A stretch of DNA of 64,000 bases from UBA9619 sp964630665 (GTDB taxonomy: Bacteria > Pseudomonadota > Gammaproteobacteria > Arenicellales > UBA868), in assembly GCA_964630665.1 (NCBI GenBank), contig CAZVVN010000009.1:1-64000 (forward strand), read 5' to 3'. Shown here piece by piece: positions 60,911 through 64,000 of this stretch. The translations under genes and the position numbers were made by a program. Each line of letters opens with the position of its first letter. Position 1 is the first letter of the stretch. The notes under the pieces are model-generated. The model made no database searches and was not told where the DNA came from. It was given only the letters and a program-made list of their open reading frames with translations.

Positions 60911-61510
60911 ATGAAGATGCACCAACGAAGCGCCCAGGTCACGCGCAATACCCGGGAGACGCAGGTTACTGTGGGTGTCGATCTCGACGGTACTGGCACA
61001 GCGCACCTTGAGATCGGGGTCGGGTTTTTCGAGCACATGCTCGAGCAGGTCGCGAGGCACGGATTGGTTGACCTGGATGTCAGGGCACAGGGAGATCTGC
61101 ACATCGACGCCCACCACTTGATTGAAGATCTGGGCATCACGCTCGGCCAGGCAGTCAATAAGGCTCTGGGCGAGCGCCAAGGAGTCTCGCGCTACGGGCA
61201 CGCCTACGTGCCATTGGACGAGGCGCTCAGTCGTGTGGTCATTGATTTTTCCGGCCGGCCGGGTTTAGGTTTTTTCGTCGACTGGCCCCGTGCCCGGATC
61301 GGTGAGTTTGATGTGGATCTGATCCGGGAGTTTTTCCAGGGTTTCTGCAACCATGCGGGTGCGACGCTGCATGTAGACAACCTGCGTGGTCACAATGCCC
61401 ATCATATCGCCGAGACTCTGTTCAAGGCCTTCGGTCGGGCACTGCGTGGCGCGGCGATGCTGGACCCTCAGCTTGCCGGCGCCGTGCCATCCACCAAGGG
61501 CTCACTGTAG
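60911..61510 (+). CDS. hisB: Imidazoleglycerol-phosphate dehydratase
   Basis: 199 aa from the ATG at 60911, single-domain dehydratase without the phosphatase part of enterobacterial HisB. Mn ligands in FFEHMLEQVARH, DAHHLIED and HNAHHIAET. First gene of hisBHAF. Confidence 0.95.
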   Translation: MKMHQRSAQVTRNTRETQVTVGVDLDGTGTAHLEIGVGFFEHMLEQVARHGLVDLDVRAQGDLHIDAHHLIEDLGITLGQAVNKALGERQGVSRYGHAYVPLDEALSRVVIDFSGRPGLGFFVDWPRARIGEFDVDLIREFFQGFCNHAGATLHVDNLRGHNAHHIAETLFKAFGRALRGAAMLDPQLAGAVPSTKGSL

Positions 61511-61517
61511 ACAGACC

Positions 61518-62156
61518 ATGCCCCGTATTGCCGTCGTCGATCTCGGCACCGGCAACCTGCACTCGGTCGCTAAGGCACTGGAGCATGTTGCACCAGCACA
61601 CCGTGTAGATGTCAGCAGTGACCCTTTGGTCATCGACCAGGCAGACCAGGTGGTGCTACCCGGCCAGGGCGCTGTAGGGACCTGGCTCAACACGTTGCTG
61701 CAGGGTGACTTAAAAGATGCCATTCTGGTAGCGCTTGACTCACGCCCAGTGCTGGGGATCTGCCTGGGGCTCCAGGCACTCTACGACAGCAGCGAAGAGG
61801 ATGGCGGTAAAGAAGGGCTGTGTGTCCTCGCGGGCAAGGTGCGACGATTTCCCAGCGTCGAGCCTTTTGACAGCCAAATCAAGGTGCCGCACATGGGCTG
61901 GAACAATGTCAGGCAGGTGGTCGTACACCCGCTTTGGCAGGGAATCGAGCAGGACAGCCGGTTCTATTTCGTGCACAGCTACTACGCCGAGTCGGCATCC
62001 GTGGCAGAGGTTTTTGGAACGACCGATTACGGCGTGCAGTTCACGTCGGCTGCCGGCCGGAAAAATGTCTTTGCGGTACAATTTCATCCGGAGAAAAGCC
62101 ACAACCAGGGGCTTGCTCTGCTCAGAAATTTCGTCCACTGGGACGGCAGTGTCTGA
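61518..62156 (+). CDS. hisH: Imidazole glycerol phosphate synthase, glutamine amidotransferase subunit
   Basis: 212 aa from the ATG at 61518. Triad Cys82 (GICLGLQ), His190 and Glu192 (FHPEKSHNQG). Supplies ammonia to HisF, encoded downstream. Confidence 0.95.
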   Translation: MPRIAVVDLGTGNLHSVAKALEHVAPAHRVDVSSDPLVIDQADQVVLPGQGAVGTWLNTLLQGDLKDAILVALDSRPVLGICLGLQALYDSSEEDGGKEGLCVLAGKVRRFPSVEPFDSQIKVPHMGWNNVRQVVVHPLWQGIEQDSRFYFVHSYYAESASVAEVFGTTDYGVQFTSAAGRKNVFAVQFHPEKSHNQGLALLRNFVHWDGSV

Positions 62157-62193
62157 TTTTCCTGGTGATTTCCAAACGCGAACACGACCTCCG

Positions 62194-62940
62194 ATGCTGT
62201 TGATTCCCGCTATCGATATCAAGGCCGGCCGGTGTGTGCGCCTGCGCCAGGGCGACATGGCCCGGGAAACAGTCTTTGATGACGAGCCGGCCGTGGCAGC
62301 CGAGCGCTGGGTCAACCAGGGAGCCAAACATCTTCACATCGTGGACCTGGATGGTGCTGCCGAGGGACGCCCGGTCAACGCCGGGCTGATTCGAGAGATC
62401 GCCGAACGATTCCCGGATGTACGACTACAGGTCGGTGGCGGTATTCGTGATGAGAAAACCGTCCAAGCCTACCTCGAGGCGGGCGTCAAGTTCGTCATCA
62501 TTGGCACCCAGGCGGTGAATGAGCCACATTTCGTCAGTGATCTTTGTGCAGAGTTCGCTGGGCACATTATCGTGGGGCTGGACGCCCGTGAGGGCCGTAT
62601 CGCCACTGACGGCTGGTCGAAGCTCTCGGGTCACGATGTCATCGACATGGCTCAACATCTGGAGGGGGACGGTGTGGTCTCAATTATCTACACCGATATC
62701 GAACGGGACGGGATGCTGTTGGGTGTCAATGTCGAAGCCACCGTACGTTTGGCCGAAGCAGTTCGGGTCCCTGTGATCGCCTCGGGCGGGATCCGTGATC
62801 TGGACGATATTCGGCGGTTGGGGGAGTCGGCAGATAGCGGTATCTACGGTGCCATCACGGGTCGTGCGATCTATGAGGGCTCGCTCGACTTCCGGGAAGG
62901 CGATGCGCTGGCACAAAGCTATGCTGCAGTCGTGCTCTGA
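62194..62940 (+). CDS. hisA: ProFAR isomerase
   Basis: TIM-barrel isomerase, 248 aa from the ATG at 62194 (LLIPAIDIKAGRCVRL). Catalytic-type Asp in PAID and in YTDIERDGML. Three bases before hisF. Confidence 0.96.
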   Translation: MLLIPAIDIKAGRCVRLRQGDMARETVFDDEPAVAAERWVNQGAKHLHIVDLDGAAEGRPVNAGLIREIAERFPDVRLQVGGGIRDEKTVQAYLEAGVKFVIIGTQAVNEPHFVSDLCAEFAGHIIVGLDAREGRIATDGWSKLSGHDVIDMAQHLEGDGVVSIIYTDIERDGMLLGVNVEATVRLAEAVRVPVIASGGIRDLDDIRRLGESADSGIYGAITGRAIYEGSLDFREGDALAQSYAAVVL

Positions 62941-62943
62941 ACC

Positions 62944-63705
62944 GTGGGCCTCGCCAAACGAATAATTCCCTGCCTGGATGTCGACCGCGGCAGGGTTGTC
63001 AAGGGTATCAACTTTGTCGACATCCGGGATGCTGGTGACCCGGTCGAGGTGGCCCGACGCTACGACGAACAAAAAGCCGACGAGATCACTTTCCTGGATA
63101 TCACCGCAAGTTCAGAGCAGCGTGACACGACCGTCAACATGGTCCGAGCAGTCGCCGGACAGGTATTCATCCCACTGACCGTCGGCGGTGGGATTCGGCA
63201 GATCGTCGATATTCACCGGTTGCTTAAGGCCGGTGCCGACAAGGTCTCGATCAATACCGCAGCAGTCGAACGACCGGAGTTGGTCCGCGAGGCCAGCAAC
63301 CACTTCGGGGCGCAGTGCATTGTCGTAGCGATTGATGCCAAACGGGTAAGCCCCGGGTGGGAGGTCTTTACCCACGGTGGCCGAAACACCACTGGGATTG
63401 ACGCCGTGGAATGGGCCCGGCGCATGGCGGAGCTTGGCGCCGGTGAGATTCTGTTGACCAGCATGGACCGGGATGGCACGCGCGACGGCTTTGACCTGCA
63501 ACTGACCCGGGCAGTCTCGGGTGCTGTTCAGGTCCCGGTCATTGCCTCGGGTGGGGTCGGGACGCTCGAGCACCTGGCGCAAGGTATTCTCGCTGGCGGT
63601 GCCGATGCCGTGCTGGCAGCCAGCATCTTTCATTTTGGTGATTACAGCATTGAGCAGGCCAAGGCCTACATGGCAGAAAAGGGCATAGAAATGAATACAC
63701 AGTAA
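62944..63705 (+). CDS. hisF: Imidazole glycerol phosphate synthase, cyclase subunit
   Basis: TIM-barrel cyclase, 253 aa, GTG start. Catalytic Asp in IPCLDVDRG and in LTSMDRDGT. Complete. hisI, often next, is not seen in the 295 bp that remain. Confidence 0.96.
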   Translation: MGLAKRIIPCLDVDRGRVVKGINFVDIRDAGDPVEVARRYDEQKADEITFLDITASSEQRDTTVNMVRAVAGQVFIPLTVGGGIRQIVDIHRLLKAGADKVSINTAAVERPELVREASNHFGAQCIVVAIDAKRVSPGWEVFTHGGRNTTGIDAVEWARRMAELGAGEILLTSMDRDGTRDGFDLQLTRAVSGAVQVPVIASGGVGTLEHLAQGILAGGADAVLAASIFHFGDYSIEQAKAYMAEKGIEMNTQ

Positions 63706-64000
63706 GGGTCTGAATGTGACGCAAAAAAAGCCGGGTTGGTGTTCGGTTGCAGGGATCCGGAATTGAAATATCCGGTCATATTTCAACCCTCAGACGGTCT
63801 GTTTTTCGCCGCTTGTGCTCAAAGCCGTTACCCGATTACCGCCTATGAAGGCTTCCCGCCCCGGCGAGGCCATCAGGGAGTCGGATATCCGGTTTTGATG
63901 GAGTTTCCAAAGGGGTTATCATTCGAGTATCAGGGTGCGGTTTGCCCACCGGTGTAAGAGACCGATCGATTTTATGACCGCGAGGCCAGGTGCTTGCTCC
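63706..64000. other. Unassigned end of window
   Basis: 295 bp after hisF. Only a 73-codon frame (63736-63957) without ribosome site or recognisable homology is open. An inverted repeat TTGAAATA-N8-TATTTCAA lies at 63763-63786 with no T-run. hisI/hisE are not recognisable here. Confidence 0.5.

Noticed and set aside
63736..63957. 73-codon open frame after hisF
   Set aside because: No ribosome site, unusual composition and no similarity to hisI or any other family I know.

Overview
The window is chromosomal DNA of a moderately GC-rich gammaproteobacterium with a sulfur-oxidising, chemotrophic lifestyle. This follows from gammaproteobacterial gene neighbourhoods (leuS-lptE-holA, nadD-rsfS-rlmH, kdsD-lptC-lptA-lptB-rpoN-hpf-ptsN-rapZ-ptsH, ibaG-grxD-murA-his) together with a sox thiosulfate-oxidation operon and a complete oxidative (reverse) dsr operon. 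The base composition is too GC-rich for SUP05/Thioglobus. I cannot name the genus. A run of 100 N flanked by an exact 55-bp repeat shows that this is a draft, probably metagenomic, assembly.

Layout. 1-17.1 kb: housekeeping genes on the + strand: trpG (cut by the window edge), trpC, an OsmC-like protein, a PerM-like permease, cfa, mrcB, leuS, lptE, holA, proA, nadD, rsfS, rlmH, maf, rng and small unknowns. 17.1-19.7 kb: tusA-dsrE2 (sulfur carriers, - strand) and the M48 protease bepA. 19.9-25.5 kb: soxXYZA-soxB, a tiny Cys-rich exported protein, a periplasmic rhodanese and a small unknown. 25.5-28.2 kb: a - strand operon of five genes (TauD-like dioxygenase, 43-aa protein, Cas6/Cmx6-like protein, 67-aa protein, 205-aa protein) set between sox and dsr and transcribed away from dsrA. 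28.6-41.1 kb: dsrABEFHCMKLJOPNR in canonical order. 41.4-42.9 kb: a soluble NarX/NarL-like two-component pair. 43-52 kb (- strand): kdsD-lptC-lptA-lptB-rpoN-hpf-ptsN-rapZ-ptsH-ptsI and an S24-fold mini-protein. 52-56 kb: a DUF72 protein, an RND/MMPL exporter and an MlaC-like protein. 56-63.7 kb: ibaG, grxD, murA, hisD, hisC, hisB, hisH, hisA, hisF.

How it works together. The Sox proteins conjugate thiosulfate to SoxY and hydrolyse off sulfate with SoxB. No soxCD is present, so sulfane sulfur would be stored or passed through rhodanese/TusA/DsrE2 and DsrEFH to DsrC. DsrAB then oxidises it to sulfite, with DsrMKJOP and DsrL handling electrons. An FNR-like box precedes soxB, and a 7-2-7 dyad precedes dsrA. 

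Most unusual points: the uncharacterised dioxygenase/Cas6-like operon with no CRISPR array in view; an LptA fused to two SH3b domains; a likely frameshift in lptC; three canonical genes cleanly absent from otherwise normal neighbourhoods (trpD, kdsC, hisG); and a dsrM that is broken only by an unmerged contig overlap.
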